64,000 nucleotides of DNA from Bradyrhizobium agreste (GCF_016031625.1 NZ_JACCHP010000014.1:1-64000); one strand, 5' to 3'. Positions 41,144-50,668 are shown, counted from the first letter of the stretch. The notes: generated from the letters alone by a model not told the origin. Program-made: numbers and translations.

Positions 41144-44100
41144 TCACGCCACGTTCTGGTCGAGAATGTCCACTGCCTCTTGCAGGCTCACCGACACCAG
41201 CTGCGAGACACCGCGCTCGGCCATGGTGACGCCGAACAGCCGGTTCATCCGCGCCATGGTGATCGGATTGTGCGTGATGATGATGAAGCGCGTGTCGGTC
41301 GAGCCGGTCATCTCGTGCAGGAGGTTGCAGTAGCGTTCGACGTTGTGGTCGTCGAGCGGCGCGTCGACTTCGTCCAGCACGCAGATCGGCGAGGGGTTGG
41401 TCAAGAACACCGCGAAGATCAGCGCCATCGCGGTCAGCGCCTGCTCGCCGCCCGAGAGCAGCGACAGCGTCTGCGGCTTCTTGCCCGGCGGCTTGGCGAT
41501 GATTTCGAGGCCGGCCTCCAGCGGGTCGTCGCTCTCGATCAGGTGCAGCGCGGCCTCGCCGCCGCCGAACAGCTCGACGAACAGGCGCTTGAAGTGATTG
41601 TTGACGACTTCGAACGAGGTCAGCAGCCGTTCGCGGGCTTCCTTGTTGAGGCTCTGGATGCCCTGGCGCAGCCGCTTGATGGCTTCGACCAGGTCGTCGC
41701 GCTCGGTGACGAGGCCGGTGTGCTGGGTCTCGACCTCGCGCAGCTCTTCCTCGGCGCGCAGATTGACTGCGCCGAGGCGCTCGCGGTCGCGGCGCATCTT
41801 TTCGAGATCTTCCTCGATCTCGTGCAGCGGCGGCAGCTCGGCGCCGGGCTCGATCTCGGCAAGGCCGGCGACCGCCTGCGGCTCGACCTCGAGCATGTCG
41901 CGGATCTCGCGCTCGATGTCCTCGAGCCGGCGGCGGGCGCCTTCCATGCGCTCCTCGGCGCGGGCGGTGGCCTCGCGGGCACTCGACAAGGCTTCGAGCG
42001 TCAGCTTGGCGACACGGTCGGTCTCGGCCATCGCGGTTTCTGCGGTGGCGAGCGCGTCGGCGGCCATGCGGCGGTCGTTCTCGGCGTATTCGATCTCGGT
42101 GATCAGCGCGCTGCGCTTCTCGGCGAACACGGCCGGGGCATTTTCGAGCTCGCTGCGCTCGATCGTGAGCTCGGCGATACGGGCCTGGATTGTGTCGATG
42201 TGGGAGGCCGCGCTCTCCTTGCGGTTCTGCCACTCGGTGCGCTCGGCGAGGATCGCCTGCACGCGGCGGTCGGCGAGCTCGGCTTCGCGTGCCAGCGCCT
42301 GCGCCTCGGCGCGGACCTGGGCAGCCATGCGGCGGTGGCCCTCGATGTCGCTGCGGACGGCGGCGAGCTGGGTTTCGGTGTCCTCGCTCGACGGCAGCTC
42401 GCCGATGCCGGCCTGAGCGTATTCGTAAGCGGCCTCGGCCTCGGCGCGGTCGGCGGCGAGCCGGCTGTGCGCTTCCGATAGCGTCGCCTTGCGTGCGGCG
42501 TGGCGGCTGATCTCGCGCTCGGCATTGGCATGGCGCTCGCGCGCGACGTTCAGCTCGCGCTGGGCGGCGCGCCAGGCTTCGCGGCTGGCGCCTTCGGTGC
42601 TCGCCGCCATCTGTAGCTCGGACTCGGCGTTCTCCAGCGCCTGGCGCTTGATCTGCGCGTCGATGCGGGCCTGCTCCAGCTCGTTCTCGATGTCGACGAG
42701 GCGGGCGCGCTCGGCGAGGCGCCGCGCCGCACCGGTCGGGGCATGCGCCGCGGCAACAAAACCGTCCCAGCGCCAGACGTCGCCTTCGGGGGAGACCAGG
42801 CGCTGGCCGGTCTTGAGCTGCGAGACCAGCTCGGCGCCGCGCTCGCGCGGCACCACGCCGATCTGGGCGAGGCGGCGCGCCAGCTCGGCCGGCGCCTGCA
42901 CATGGCTCGCGAGCGGAACGGCGCCCTCGGGCAGCTCCGGATCGCCCTCGGTATGGCCGACATTGGTCCAGCGCATTGGCGCCGACGGGTCGATCGGCGC
43001 ATCGAGATCGTCGCCGAGCGCCGCGCCGATCGCCTTCTCAAAGCCCTTGTCGACGGTGATGCCGTCGATGATCGGCGGCCACAGGTTCTTGGTCTCGCCG
43101 TTGACGATCTTGGAGATCGTGCGCGCCTCGGTCTCGAGCCGCTGCACCCGCTTGTCGGCCTCGACCAGCGGCGCGCGCGAGGATTCCAAGGTCTGGCGTG
43201 CCGCGATATGCGCCGCTTCGCTCGCCTGGGCCGCAGCTTCGGACGCCGCCAGCGTCTGCTCCGCGGTCTCGACCAGCGCGGTCAGCTCGTCGAGATCGCC
43301 GAAGCCGCCGGTCTCGGCGGCAAGCTTCTGCTCTTCCGCCGCGACGTTCGCGATCTCCTGGTCGAGCCGGGCGAGCTTGTCGCGATGGGTGCGGACGTTG
43401 GCCTCGAGCTGGTTGCGCTTGGCGGTGAGGTCGGCGAGCGCGGTGGTGAGCTCGGCGAAGCGCTGCTCGGTTTCGGTCAGCACCGCCTCGACCTCAGCGA
43501 CGCGCTCGTCGACGCCGGAGCGCTTCTCAACGCGCGACTTGATCTCTTCCTTCAGCTCGGCATCTTCCGCATCGAGCCGCTGCAGCGCGACGTCAGCGTC
43601 CATGGTCTGCTGCTGGGCGCGTGAGATGTCGCCCTCGAACTGGGCGAGGCGGCGCTCGAGCTCGGCGAAGCGCTCCTTGGCGCGCTCTTCCTCGCGGTCG
43701 AGCTGCTCGCGGGCATTGGTCAGTCGCTGCAGGCCGGCCGCGGCGCGCGCTTCGGCATCGCGCAGCGCCGGCATCTCGGCGGCGCGGATCGCCTGGATGC
43801 GGGCGGCCTCGGCCTGGTGCTGGGTGCGGTCGGCCATCTCGCGCACGGCGAGGTCATGGGTCTGGCCGGATTCATTGACGTCGGCATGGGCGCCGATCCA
43901 GCGCAGATGGAACAGCGTGGCTTCGGCCTTGCGGACCTTGGCCGCGACCTCGCGGTAGCGCACGGCCTGGCGGGCCTGCTTCTTCAGGCCTTCCATCTGG
44001 CCGGAGAGCTGGCCGATCACGTCCTCGACGCGGGTGAGGTTGGTTTCGGCCGCCTTCAGCCGCAGCTCTGCCTCGTGGCGGCGGGCATGCAGGCCGGCAA

Positions 44101-44608
44101 CGCCCGCGGCATCTTCCAGCACGCGGCGGCGCTGCTCGGGCTTGGCCTGGATGATCTCGCCGATCTTGCCCTGGTGGACGAGGGCCGGCGAGCGCGCGCC
44201 GGTGGCGGCGTCCGCGAACAGGATCTGCACGTCGCGCGCGCGCACGTCGCGGCCGTTGATGCGGTAGACCGAGCCCGCTTCGCGCTCGATGCGCCGGGAG
44301 ATTTCGAGGATCTGGCTGTCGTTCATCGCCGCCGGCGCGGTGCGATCGGCATTGTCGATCGTCATCGTCACTTCGGCGTGGTTGCGCGCGGGACGGTTGC
44401 CGGAGCCGGCGAAGATCACCGCATCCATGTCGGCGGCGCGCAAGCTCTTGTAGGAGGTCTCGCCCATCGCCCAGCGCAGCGCCTCGACGAGATTGGACTT
44501 GCCGCAGCCGTTGGGGCCGACCACGCCGGTCAGGCCGGGCTCGATGACGAAGTCCGTGGGCTCAACGAAGGACTTGAAGCCGTGAAGTCGCAGGCGGGTG
44601 ATTTTCAT
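41144..44608 (-). CDS. smc: chromosome segregation protein SMC
   Basis: A 1154-residue SMC ATPase that compacts and orders the chromosome. ATG 44608 (MKITRLRLHGFKSFVEPTDF) is the universal start. Walker A GPNGCGKSN is at residues 31-39. Two long coiled coils flank the hinge (about 500-650). The C-terminal head has the signature LSGGEQALTAMALIFAVF and Walker B ICVLDEVDAPLDDHNVERY. It is somewhat short in the coils but complete. A 218-bp gap upstream has an inverted repeat (44748-44756 with 44789-44797). Confidence 0.97.
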   Translation of the reverse strand: MKITRLRLHGFKSFVEPTDFVIEPGLTGVVGPNGCGKSNLVEALRWAMGETSYKSLRAADMDAVIFAGSGNRPARNHAEVTMTIDNADRTAPAAMNDSQILEISRRIEREAGSVYRINGRDVRARDVQILFADAATGARSPALVHQGKIGEIIQAKPEQRRRVLEDAAGVAGLHARRHEAELRLKAAETNLTRVEDVIGQLSGQMEGLKKQARQAVRYREVAAKVRKAEATLFHLRWIGAHADVNESGQTHDLAVREMADRTQHQAEAARIQAIRAAEMPALRDAEARAAAGLQRLTNAREQLDREEERAKERFAELERRLAQFEGDISRAQQQTMDADVALQRLDAEDAELKEEIKSRVEKRSGVDERVAEVEAVLTETEQRFAELTTALADLTAKRNQLEANVRTHRDKLARLDQEIANVAAEEQKLAAETGGFGDLDELTALVETAEQTLAASEAAAQASEAAHIAARQTLESSRAPLVEADKRVQRLETEARTISKIVNGETKNLWPPIIDGITVDKGFEKAIGAALGDDLDAPIDPSAPMRWTNVGHTEGDPELPEGAVPLASHVQAPAELARRLAQIGVVPRERGAELVSQLKTGQRLVSPEGDVWRWDGFVAAAHAPTGAARRLAERARLVDIENELEQARIDAQIKRQALENAESELQMAASTEGASREAWRAAQRELNVARERHANAEREISRHAARKATLSEAHSRLAADRAEAEAAYEYAQAGIGELPSSEDTETQLAAVRSDIEGHRRMAAQVRAEAQALAREAELADRRVQAILAERTEWQNRKESAASHIDTIQARIAELTIERSELENAPAVFAEKRSALITEIEYAENDRRMAADALATAETAMAETDRVAKLTLEALSSAREATARAEERMEGARRRLEDIEREIRDMLEVEPQAVAGLAEIEPGAELPPLHEIEEDLEKMRRDRERLGAVNLRAEEELREVETQHTGLVTERDDLVEAIKRLRQGIQSLNKEARERLLTSFEVVNNHFKRLFVELFGGGEAALHLIESDDPLEAGLEIIAKPPGKKPQTLSLLSGGEQALTAMALIFAVFLTNPSPICVLDEVDAPLDDHNVERYCNLLHEMTGSTDTRFIIITHNPITMARMNRLFGVTMAERGVSQLVSVSLQEAVDILDQNVA

Positions 44609-44826
44609 AAGCACGCATCTCTGTTGGCAGGCGCCGAATCCCCCTGCCGGGACAATACCATGGAAGGCAATGTCGCTGTCTGGGTGAGTCGCGCGAGGCG
44701 GCTCATGCGGCTGGACAATGGCCGTGGTGCGCCGCAAGGGCAACCGGCGAAAGCCGCTTTTCCCAAGGGATTTATGCCGGGAAAGATACGGCTTTCGAGA
44801 TGCGAATCAGGATCTTGACGAGCGAA

Positions 44827-45498
44827 TCAGCTCTTCAGGAGCGGGTTGATCTTCTTGGCGAACTCCTCGAACGAGGCTTCGCCCTTGATCTTCTCGCCAT
44901 TGATGAAGAAGGTCGGCGTCGAATCCACCTTGAGCACGTCGCTGGCATATTTCTGGTCGGCGGCGATCTTGTCGAGCAGCGCCTGGTCCTTCAGGCAGGC
45001 CTCGACCTGCTGCTGGGTGAGGCCAGCCTGTTTGCCGATCCGCGTCAGCGTCTCGGTGGTGTTCTTCATCACCCAATCGTTCTGCTGGCGGAACAGCATG
45101 TCGGTGACCGCGAAGTATTTCGGCGCGTCGTCCTTGGCGATGCAGCGCGACAGCATCGAACCGGCGGCGGCTTTGATGTCGAGCGGGAATTCGCGGAAGA
45201 TGTAACGCACCTTGCCGGTGTCGATGTATTCCTTCTTGATCTTGGGGAACACCTGCTCGTTGAAGGCGGCGCAGTGCGGGCAGGTCATCGAGGCGTATTC
45301 GGTGATGGTGACGGCGGCATCGTTGGGGCCGAGCGCCATGTCGGGCAGCGACACAGGCTTCGCCACATCGGCGGCCGACTGGGCCTTTGCTTCAGGGATC
45401 ATGGCCTCCGAGATGAACCGCAGCGGCGAGAGCCCGGCGAACGCGGCAAGCCCGGTCAGCGACAGCATCGTGGTGAAGGCGCGGCGGGTGATGATCAA
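44827..45498 (-). CDS. DsbA family thiol-disulfide protein
   Basis: A 223-residue exported thioredoxin-fold oxidoreductase. Signal: MIITRRAFTTMLSLTGLAAF with TRRAF, so Tat or Sec is possible. Active site CPHC at residues 73-76, cis-Pro in STPTFFINGEKI. It is similar to the DsbA/DSBA-like proteins (Com1 type) that often sit between mutY and smc in alphaproteobacteria. It would oxidise or shuffle disulfides in the periplasm. Confidence 0.92.
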   Translation of the reverse strand: MIITRRAFTTMLSLTGLAAFAGLSPLRFISEAMIPEAKAQSAADVAKPVSLPDMALGPNDAAVTITEYASMTCPHCAAFNEQVFPKIKKEYIDTGKVRYIFREFPLDIKAAAGSMLSRCIAKDDAPKYFAVTDMLFRQQNDWVMKNTTETLTRIGKQAGLTQQQVEACLKDQALLDKIAADQKYASDVLKVDSTPTFFINGEKIKGEASFEEFAKKINPLLKS

Positions 45499-45624
45499 GG
45501 TCGGCTCCCGGGATTGGCAAGGTTCGCCCGAGGTTCCCCTTCGGACGGCCTGTCGCTAGCTTGAAACGTCGTTTGAGGCAATGGCGGCGCTACGGACAAG
45601 TCCAGTTTGGCCGCGGAATAAGGC

Positions 45625-46122
45625 TCAATTTCGCTTGATGGCGGCCCCGAGGCGCGCCAGCGCCGTCTTCAGTTCTTCATCGTCGATGTCGGTCAGGTTC
45701 TCCGCCACCTTGGCGACGGCCTTGGGGTCGGGTGGGCCGGGCCGCTTCCGGGCCTGCGGCCGGGACAGCGGTGCCTGGCGGAAGGCGAGCTTGCCGACCG
45801 CGCTCCAGCCGAAGAAGCGGTTGACCCGTTCCAGGATCACGTCGGCCGAGTGCTGGATCTCCAGTGCCATCGGCCCCTCGACTCGCAGCACCAGCGTTGC
45901 CGGCTCCTGCGGCTGCCCCTCGACCGGCCGCGGCCATTGCATCTTGAGCGGCTCGGCATGGGCCGCGATCTCCGGCCCCGCGATCTGCGCCCACCGCGTC
46001 ACCAGCTCGCGCGCCGCAAAGCCCTGCTTGGCATAGGCCTCGGCAAAGACGTCGTCGAGCAGGATCCCGAGCGGTTTGGCGCTGACGGGGCCGGGCTTGA
46101 AGATGGGTCCGGATTTGGACAT
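45625..46122 (-). CDS. DUF721 / DciA-like protein
   Basis: A 165-residue protein with the DUF721 core: ARELVTRWAQIAGPEIAAHA and EPLKMQW (the W-x3-VG/AG-x3-A pattern), then TLVLRVEGPMALEIQHSADV. DUF721 includes DciA, the helicase-loading factor used by bacteria without DnaC. A role in DnaB recruitment is plausible but not shown. The N- and C-terminal ends are disordered-looking. Co-directional with the DsbA-like gene. Confidence 0.88.
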   Translation of the reverse strand: MSKSGPIFKPGPVSAKPLGILLDDVFAEAYAKQGFAARELVTRWAQIAGPEIAAHAEPLKMQWPRPVEGQPQEPATLVLRVEGPMALEIQHSADVILERVNRFFGWSAVGKLAFRQAPLSRPQARKRPGPPDPKAVAKVAENLTDIDDEELKTALARLGAAIKRN

Positions 46123-46132
46123 GGGCCGCCCG

Positions 46133-46453
46133 TTATGCCGCGGCGCGAGGCCGGATGGCCTTGAGGTCGCGATCGATCTCGCGTCGCCGCTGCATCAGAT
46201 CATAGTCCATCTGCAGACCCAGAAAAAAGCCCTCCGACAGACCGAAATAGCGGGCGAGCCGCAGGTCAGTGTCGGCGGTGATGTCGCGCTTGCCGAGGAC
46301 GATCTCGTTGATCCGCCGCGGCGGGACGTGAACGGCGCGCGCCAGCGCGTTCTGGCTGAGCTCCATCGGCTTCAAGAACTCTTCGAGCAGGATTTCGCCG
46401 GGATGGGGATTGCGGAGGAACCCGTTCCTAGTGGTAGTCGACGATTTCGACAT
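46133..46453 (-). CDS. higA: HigA family antitoxin (XRE)
   Basis: A 106-residue antitoxin with an XRE helix-turn-helix: HPGEILLEEFLKPMELSQNA, LARAVHVPPRRINEIVLGKR, DITADTDLRLARYFG. The ATG at 46453 is chosen; the frame is open to 46480. It overlaps the toxin gene by 26 bases. It would neutralise HigB and repress the operon at the palindrome upstream. Confidence 0.93.
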   Translation of the reverse strand: MSKSSTTTRNGFLRNPHPGEILLEEFLKPMELSQNALARAVHVPPRRINEIVLGKRDITADTDLRLARYFGLSEGFFLGLQMDYDLMQRRREIDRDLKAIRPRAAA

Positions 46454-46709
46454 CTCTCGGTCCTCCTTCATCCCACACAAAACAGATGCGCCACTGATCG
46501 TTGATCCGGATCGAGTGCTGACCTTCGCGGTCGGCTCTCAGGGCTTCCAGCCGGTTGCCCGGAGGGACCCTGAGATCGGCCAATATCCGTGCCTGATTCA
46601 ACAAGCGCAGCTTTCGCAAAGCCACATTCTGAATGTCAGGCGGCAGTTTTCGACTTCGCCGGCCGGACCAGATCAACTCGGTCTCGAGGTCGGCGAAGCT
46701 CTGGATCAT
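46428..46709 (-). CDS. higB: HigB family toxin (RelE-like)
   Basis: A 93-residue mRNA interferase-type toxin: MIQSFADLETELIWSGRRSR, LRLLNQARILADLRVPPGNR, GQHSIRINDQWRICFVWDEG, DVEIVDYH. The toxin-first order is the normal one for higBA. The C-terminal NDQWRICF..DVEIVDYH matches catalytic-region residues of the family. It appears intact. Transcription starts near the palindrome at 46717. Confidence 0.93.
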   Translation of the reverse strand: MIQSFADLETELIWSGRRSRKLPPDIQNVALRKLRLLNQARILADLRVPPGNRLEALRADREGQHSIRINDQWRICFVWDEGGPRDVEIVDYH

Positions 46710-46716
46710 GCCTGTT

Positions 46717-46735
46717 TATAACGCAATGCGTTATA
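46717..46735. promoter_or_regulatory. HigA operator palindrome
   Basis: TATAACGCA-A-TGCGTTATA is a perfect 9-bp inverted repeat with a one-base centre, seven bases upstream of the higB start. It overlaps the only AT-rich spot in the region, so it probably covers the promoter and is bound by HigA for autoregulation. Confidence 0.82.
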
Positions 46736-46791
46736 GCACGCAACGGCTCCTCGCGCTGGCCACAGGCGGAATCCTCCTCTAGTAAAGGCGC

Positions 46792-47880
46792 ATGCCCTCC
46801 ACGACTGCGCGCAAGAAGGAGCAGAGCACGTCGTCTGACCGTCCGCTCGCGCTCCTGCAATGGTACGACCGCCACCGCCGCCGGCTGCCCTGGCGCGCGG
46901 CGCCCGGCGAGGCGTCCGATCCTTATCGCGTGTGGCTCTCCGAGATCATGCTCCAGCAGACCACGGTGAAAGCGGTCGGCCCCTATTTCGAAAAATTCGT
47001 CGCGCGCTGGCCGGATGTCACTGCGCTGGGGCGGGCTTCGCTGGATGCCGTGCTGCGGATGTGGGCGGGGCTCGGCTATTATTCGCGCGCACGCAACCTC
47101 CATGCCTGCGCGGTCGCGGTGATGCGCGAGCATGGCGGCGTGTTTCCGGATACCGAGGAGGGGCTGCGCGCGCTGCCGGGGATCGGGCCCTACACGGCGG
47201 CGGCGATTGCGGCAATCGCGTTCGACCGCCGCACCATGCCGGTCGACGGCAATATCGAGCGCGTGGTGTCGCGGCTGTTTGCGGTCGAGGAGGAGCTGCC
47301 GCAAGCCAAGCCGCTGATCCAGCAACTCGCCGCGACGCTGCTGGCGGATTCCCGCGCCGGCGACAGTGCGCAGGCGCTGATGGATCTCGGCGCCTCGATC
47401 TGCACCCCGAAGAAGCCGGCCTGCTCGCTGTGTCCGCTGAACGAGGATTGCACGGCGGGCGCACAAGGGACCCAGGAGACGTTCCCGCGCAAGGCGCCGA
47501 AGAAGAGCGGGACGCTCAGACGCGGCGCCGCCTTCGTGGTCACGCGTGGCGACGAGCTGCTCGTCCAATCGAGGCCCGAAAAGGGGCTGCTCGGCGGCAT
47601 GACGGAGGTGCCGGGCTCGGACTGGCTCGCCGGCCAGGACGATGCAACGGCGAAGCAGCAGGCGCCGCAGCTGAAGGGGTTGTCGCGCTGGCAGCGCAAG
47701 GTGGGCGTCGTCACCCACGTCTTCACGCATTTCCCGCTCGAGCTGGTGGTCTACACCGCGAAGGTGAAGGTGCGCACCCGCGCCCCCGAGGGCATGCGCT
47801 GGGTGCCGATCGCAACCCTGGCCGACGAAGCGCTGCCGAACGTCATGCGCAAGGTCATCGCGCACGGATTGGGCCTTTAG
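46792..47880 (+). CDS. mutY: A/G-specific adenine glycosylase
   Basis: A 362-residue DNA repair glycosylase that removes A opposite 8-oxoG. Features: LPWRAAPGEASDPYRVWLSE, IMLQQTTVKAV, the helix-hairpin-helix LRALPGIGPYTAAAIAAIAF with the catalytic Asp after it (MPVDGN), and the 4Fe-4S loop CTPKKPACSLCPLNEDC (C-x6-C-x2-C-x5-C). The C-terminal NUDIX-like domain runs from about residue 240. It is divergent from higBA. Confidence 0.97.
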   Translation: MPSTTARKKEQSTSSDRPLALLQWYDRHRRRLPWRAAPGEASDPYRVWLSEIMLQQTTVKAVGPYFEKFVARWPDVTALGRASLDAVLRMWAGLGYYSRARNLHACAVAVMREHGGVFPDTEEGLRALPGIGPYTAAAIAAIAFDRRTMPVDGNIERVVSRLFAVEEELPQAKPLIQQLAATLLADSRAGDSAQALMDLGASICTPKKPACSLCPLNEDCTAGAQGTQETFPRKAPKKSGTLRRGAAFVVTRGDELLVQSRPEKGLLGGMTEVPGSDWLAGQDDATAKQQAPQLKGLSRWQRKVGVVTHVFTHFPLELVVYTAKVKVRTRAPEGMRWVPIATLADEALPNVMRKVIAHGLGL

Positions 47881-47888
47881 GATCCACC

Positions 47889-47912
47889 CTGCTGACAACA
47901 GGCTGTCAGCAG
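47889..47912. terminator. hairpin after mutY
   Basis: A perfect 9-bp stem, CTGCTGACA and TGTCAGCAG, with a six-base loop nine bases after the mutY stop. There is no T-run, so it may be a Rho-assisted or mRNA-stabilising hairpin rather than a classical terminator. Confidence 0.45.
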
Positions 47913-47945
47913 ACCTGCGCTAATAGGGCGCAAAGGAGATCTCGC

Positions 47946-48365
47946 ATGGTCAAGACCGCGCTCGATAACTTCCGCCGGCCGCCCTGCGCCGAGCTATTGG
48001 GCTGGCGTTTGCTCGATGCCCGCCCGCAGGAGGGCTGGATCAAGCTCGGCTTCGACGGCAAGCCGGAATTCTGCAACCCCGCAGGCTTCATCCAGGGCGG
48101 CATGCTCTCGGCCATGCTCGACGACACCATGGGTCCCGCGGTGCTGGTGATGAGCGAGGGCCGGCTCTACACCACCACGATCAGCATGACTGTGAATTTT
48201 CTCAGCCCTGCAAAACCGGGACCGATCACCGGTGAAGCCAAGGTGACACAGCTCGGCAAGACCATCGCCTTCGTCGAAGCCAAGCTGATGGCGGAGGACG
48301 GCACGGTGCTGGCGACGGCAAGCGCGAGCGAGCGGCTGCTGGAGGCGGCGAGGGTGGTGAAGTGA
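47946..48365 (+). CDS. PaaI-like hotdog thioesterase
   Basis: A 139-residue hotdog-fold protein, probably an acyl-CoA thioesterase. GFIQGGMLSAMLDDTMGPAV is the typical core-helix motif (HGG replaced by QGG, with the acidic Asp after it), and TISMTVNFLSPAKPGPI is the central strand. AAAGGAG precedes the ATG. The substrate is not predictable. Confidence 0.85.
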   Translation: MVKTALDNFRRPPCAELLGWRLLDARPQEGWIKLGFDGKPEFCNPAGFIQGGMLSAMLDDTMGPAVLVMSEGRLYTTTISMTVNFLSPAKPGPITGEAKVTQLGKTIAFVEAKLMAEDGTVLATASASERLLEAARVVK

Positions 48366-48397
48366 AGCGGGTCCGCCCGAGCCGCGCACTCCTTCTT

Positions 48398-48420
48398 CCT
48401 TCTCCCCTTGCGGGAGAAGG
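48398..48420. repeat. short hairpin repeat (CCTTCTCCC...GGGAGAAGG)
   Basis: A perfect 9-bp stem with a CTTGC loop between the convergent thioesterase and FAD monooxygenase genes. This is a common intergenic hairpin type in Bradyrhizobium-like genomes; it could end transcription from either side. Confidence 0.6.
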
Positions 48421-48447
48421 TGGCATAGGGCAGCTCGCTTCGAAGCC

Positions 48448-49719
48448 TCACGCCGTCGCGCGCGCGTCCTTGCTCACGATCGGCGGCTTCGCATTCAGCG
48501 CCTCGACCTGGAATCCCGCGACACGCTTGTAGTTGGCGGCGATGTCCTCCAGCTCCTGCTGCGACAGCACGTCGGTGACGACCTTGTATCCGTTCGGCGC
48601 GCGCTCCTCGACCAGCTGCATCACCTGCTCGGGGCCGTTCTTGCGGTTGAGCAGGACGAGATCGGTGGTCGCGGGCCGCCGCTCGGCCTCATAGGCGAGC
48701 AGCGCCGCGGTCGTCGGACCGTGCGCGAGAATCTCGCGGGTGATGACGCGAGCATCGAGGATCGCCTGCGAGGCGCCGTTCGAGCCGATCGGGTACATCG
48801 GATGCGCGGCATCGCCCATCAGCGTGACCTTGCCGAAGGTCCATTGCAATACCGGATCGCGGTCCACCAGCGGATATTCGTAGGCGTGCGGGCAGTTCCT
48901 GATCAGGGCGGGCACGTCGAGCCAGTCGAACCTCCAGCTTTCGAACCAGGGCAGGAACTCTTCCAGCCGCGCGGTGCGGTTATAGTCCTCGCGCCGCCAC
49001 TGATAGGTCGGCGGCATGTGGCGCTCCGCGACGATGAGATGGTTGCCGTTTGCGTCCGGTTGTTTCGAGATCGGATAGCAGACGAATTTCAGGATCTCGT
49101 GACCGGCCATGATCATGGTGCGGCCGGTGAGGAAGGCTTTTGCCGGCGTGACGCCGCGCCAGAGGATGCGGCCGTTCCAGATCGGCGGGCCTTCGTTCGG
49201 ATAGAGCTTCTCTCGCGCGGCGGAATGGATGCCGTCGGCGGCGATCAGGATCGCACCCTCGTATGTGCCGGCGGCCTTGCCGGTCGCCCTGTCGACGAAG
49301 TCGGCGCGCACGCCGCCCGCCGTCTCGGTCCAGCCGGTCAGATGATGGCTGGTGAGGATGTTGTCGTGACCGAGCCGTTCGAGCGCGGTGTCGAGCAGGA
49401 TCTGCTGCAGGGTGCCGCGATGGATCGAGAATTGCGGCCATTTGTAACCGGCCTCCAGGCCGCGCGGCTCGCTCCAGATCGGCTTGCCGTGCTTGGAGAA
49501 ATAGGCGAGCTCGCGCGTCCGCACGCCGCTGGCGTCCAGCTTGTCCAGCAGGCCGAGCTCGATCAGCTCGCGCACCGCATGCGGCAGCACGTTGATGCCG
49601 ACGCCGAGCGGCTTCAGTTCCGCCACGCTCTCGAACACTTTCACGGGAACGCCGATTCCGTGCAGGCTGAGCGCAAGCGTGAGCCCGCCGATGCCGCCTC
49701 CGGCGATGAGTACCGTCAT
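48448..49719 (-). CDS. FAD-dependent monooxygenase (PhzS/salicylate hydroxylase-like)
   Basis: A 423-residue class A flavoprotein monooxygenase. The FAD motif GGGIGGLTLALSLHGIG starts at residue 7; DGIHSAAREKLYPNEG is the DG motif, and LMGDAAHPMYPIGSNGASQA is the FAD-ribityl motif. It uses NADPH and O2 to hydroxylate an aromatic ring; PhzS (phenazine) and salicylate hydroxylases are the near relatives. ATG 49719 is the family start. It is unlinked to any clear pathway, so the substrate is unknown. Confidence 0.9.
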   Translation of the reverse strand: MTVLIAGGGIGGLTLALSLHGIGVPVKVFESVAELKPLGVGINVLPHAVRELIELGLLDKLDASGVRTRELAYFSKHGKPIWSEPRGLEAGYKWPQFSIHRGTLQQILLDTALERLGHDNILTSHHLTGWTETAGGVRADFVDRATGKAAGTYEGAILIAADGIHSAAREKLYPNEGPPIWNGRILWRGVTPAKAFLTGRTMIMAGHEILKFVCYPISKQPDANGNHLIVAERHMPPTYQWRREDYNRTARLEEFLPWFESWRFDWLDVPALIRNCPHAYEYPLVDRDPVLQWTFGKVTLMGDAAHPMYPIGSNGASQAILDARVITREILAHGPTTAALLAYEAERRPATTDLVLLNRKNGPEQVMQLVEERAPNGYKVVTDVLSQQELEDIAANYKRVAGFQVEALNAKPPIVSKDARATA

Positions 49720-49847
49720 GAGAAAACCCCTCCGATGGGAGGCGTCTTGGCACAGCCGGGCGGATGTGGGCAACTGCGAAGAGGATGTCGTGCTATGGAC
49801 GGCGGGGCCGACAGCCGTTAACTTTCAGCTTTCCCATGAGGTCCGAC

Positions 49848-50468
49848 ATGCTCAAGCTCTACTACGCCACCGGCACCTGCGCGCTCGCCACCTACATCAC
49901 CCTGGAAGAAGCCGGCGCCGACTACACGGCCGAACGGCTGAGCTTCAAGGACAACCAGCAGAACAGCCCGGACTATCTCGCCATCAACCCGAAGGGCCGG
50001 GTGCCGGCGCTGGTCACCGACCGCGGCGTCCTGACCGAGACGCCGGCGATGCTGGCTTACCTCGCGCAAACCTTCCCCAAGACGAAGCTGGCGCCGCTCG
50101 ACGATCCCTTCGACTTCGCCCAGGTGCAGTCGTTCAACTCCTATCTCTGCTCGACCGTGCACATCAACCACGCCCACAAGATGCGCGGCGCGCGCTGGGC
50201 GACGGAGGAGAGCTCGTTCGCCGACATGAAGGCGATGGTGCCGAAGACCATGGCCGCCTGCTTCAAGCTGATCGAGCAGAAGATGTTCAGGGGACCGTGG
50301 GTGATGGGCGATCAGTACACGATCTGCGATCCCTATCTCTACACGCTCTCGACCTGGCTCGAAGGCGACAGCGTCGACATCAATGCGACGCCGAAGATTG
50401 CCGATCACTTCAAGCGCATGTCCGATCGCCCCGCGGTGAGCAAGGTGATGGCGGCGCAGAAGGCGTAA
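49848..50468 (+). CDS. glutathione S-transferase, beta-class-like
   Basis: A 206-residue GST. MLKLYYATGTCALATYITLE carries the Cys of beta-class enzymes (Cys10) and INPKGRVPALVTDRGVLTET is the glutathione-binding loop. The C-terminal helical domain follows. The ATG at 49848 has GAGGT at good spacing; an in-frame ATG four codons earlier lacks one. The substrate is unknown. Confidence 0.9.
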   Translation: MLKLYYATGTCALATYITLEEAGADYTAERLSFKDNQQNSPDYLAINPKGRVPALVTDRGVLTETPAMLAYLAQTFPKTKLAPLDDPFDFAQVQSFNSYLCSTVHINHAHKMRGARWATEESSFADMKAMVPKTMAACFKLIEQKMFRGPWVMGDQYTICDPYLYTLSTWLEGDSVDINATPKIADHFKRMSDRPAVSKVMAAQKA

Positions 50469-50492
50469 GCGCGCCGGCCACATATTCCACTG

Positions 50493-50645
50493 TCGTCCCG
50501 GGCAAGCGTCAGCGCAGACCCGGGACCCATAACCACAGGGACAAGTTGTGGCGCGAGCCGATAACCACGAGTCTTCGCCAAATCACCTCCCGTGGTTATG
50601 GGTCCTGGATCGGCGCGCGCTTGGGGCGCGCTTGTCCGGGACGAC
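50493..50645. repeat. palindromic intergenic repeat (GTCGTCCCGGG...CCGGGACGAC)
   Basis: The outer arms GTCGTCCCGG and CCGGGACGAC and the inner pair GACCCATAACCAC / GTGGTTATGGGTC are inverted copies. It separates the convergent GST and LysR genes. Confidence 0.8.
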
Positions 50646-50668
50646 ATCGAATTTGTTGAAGCTGCGTC

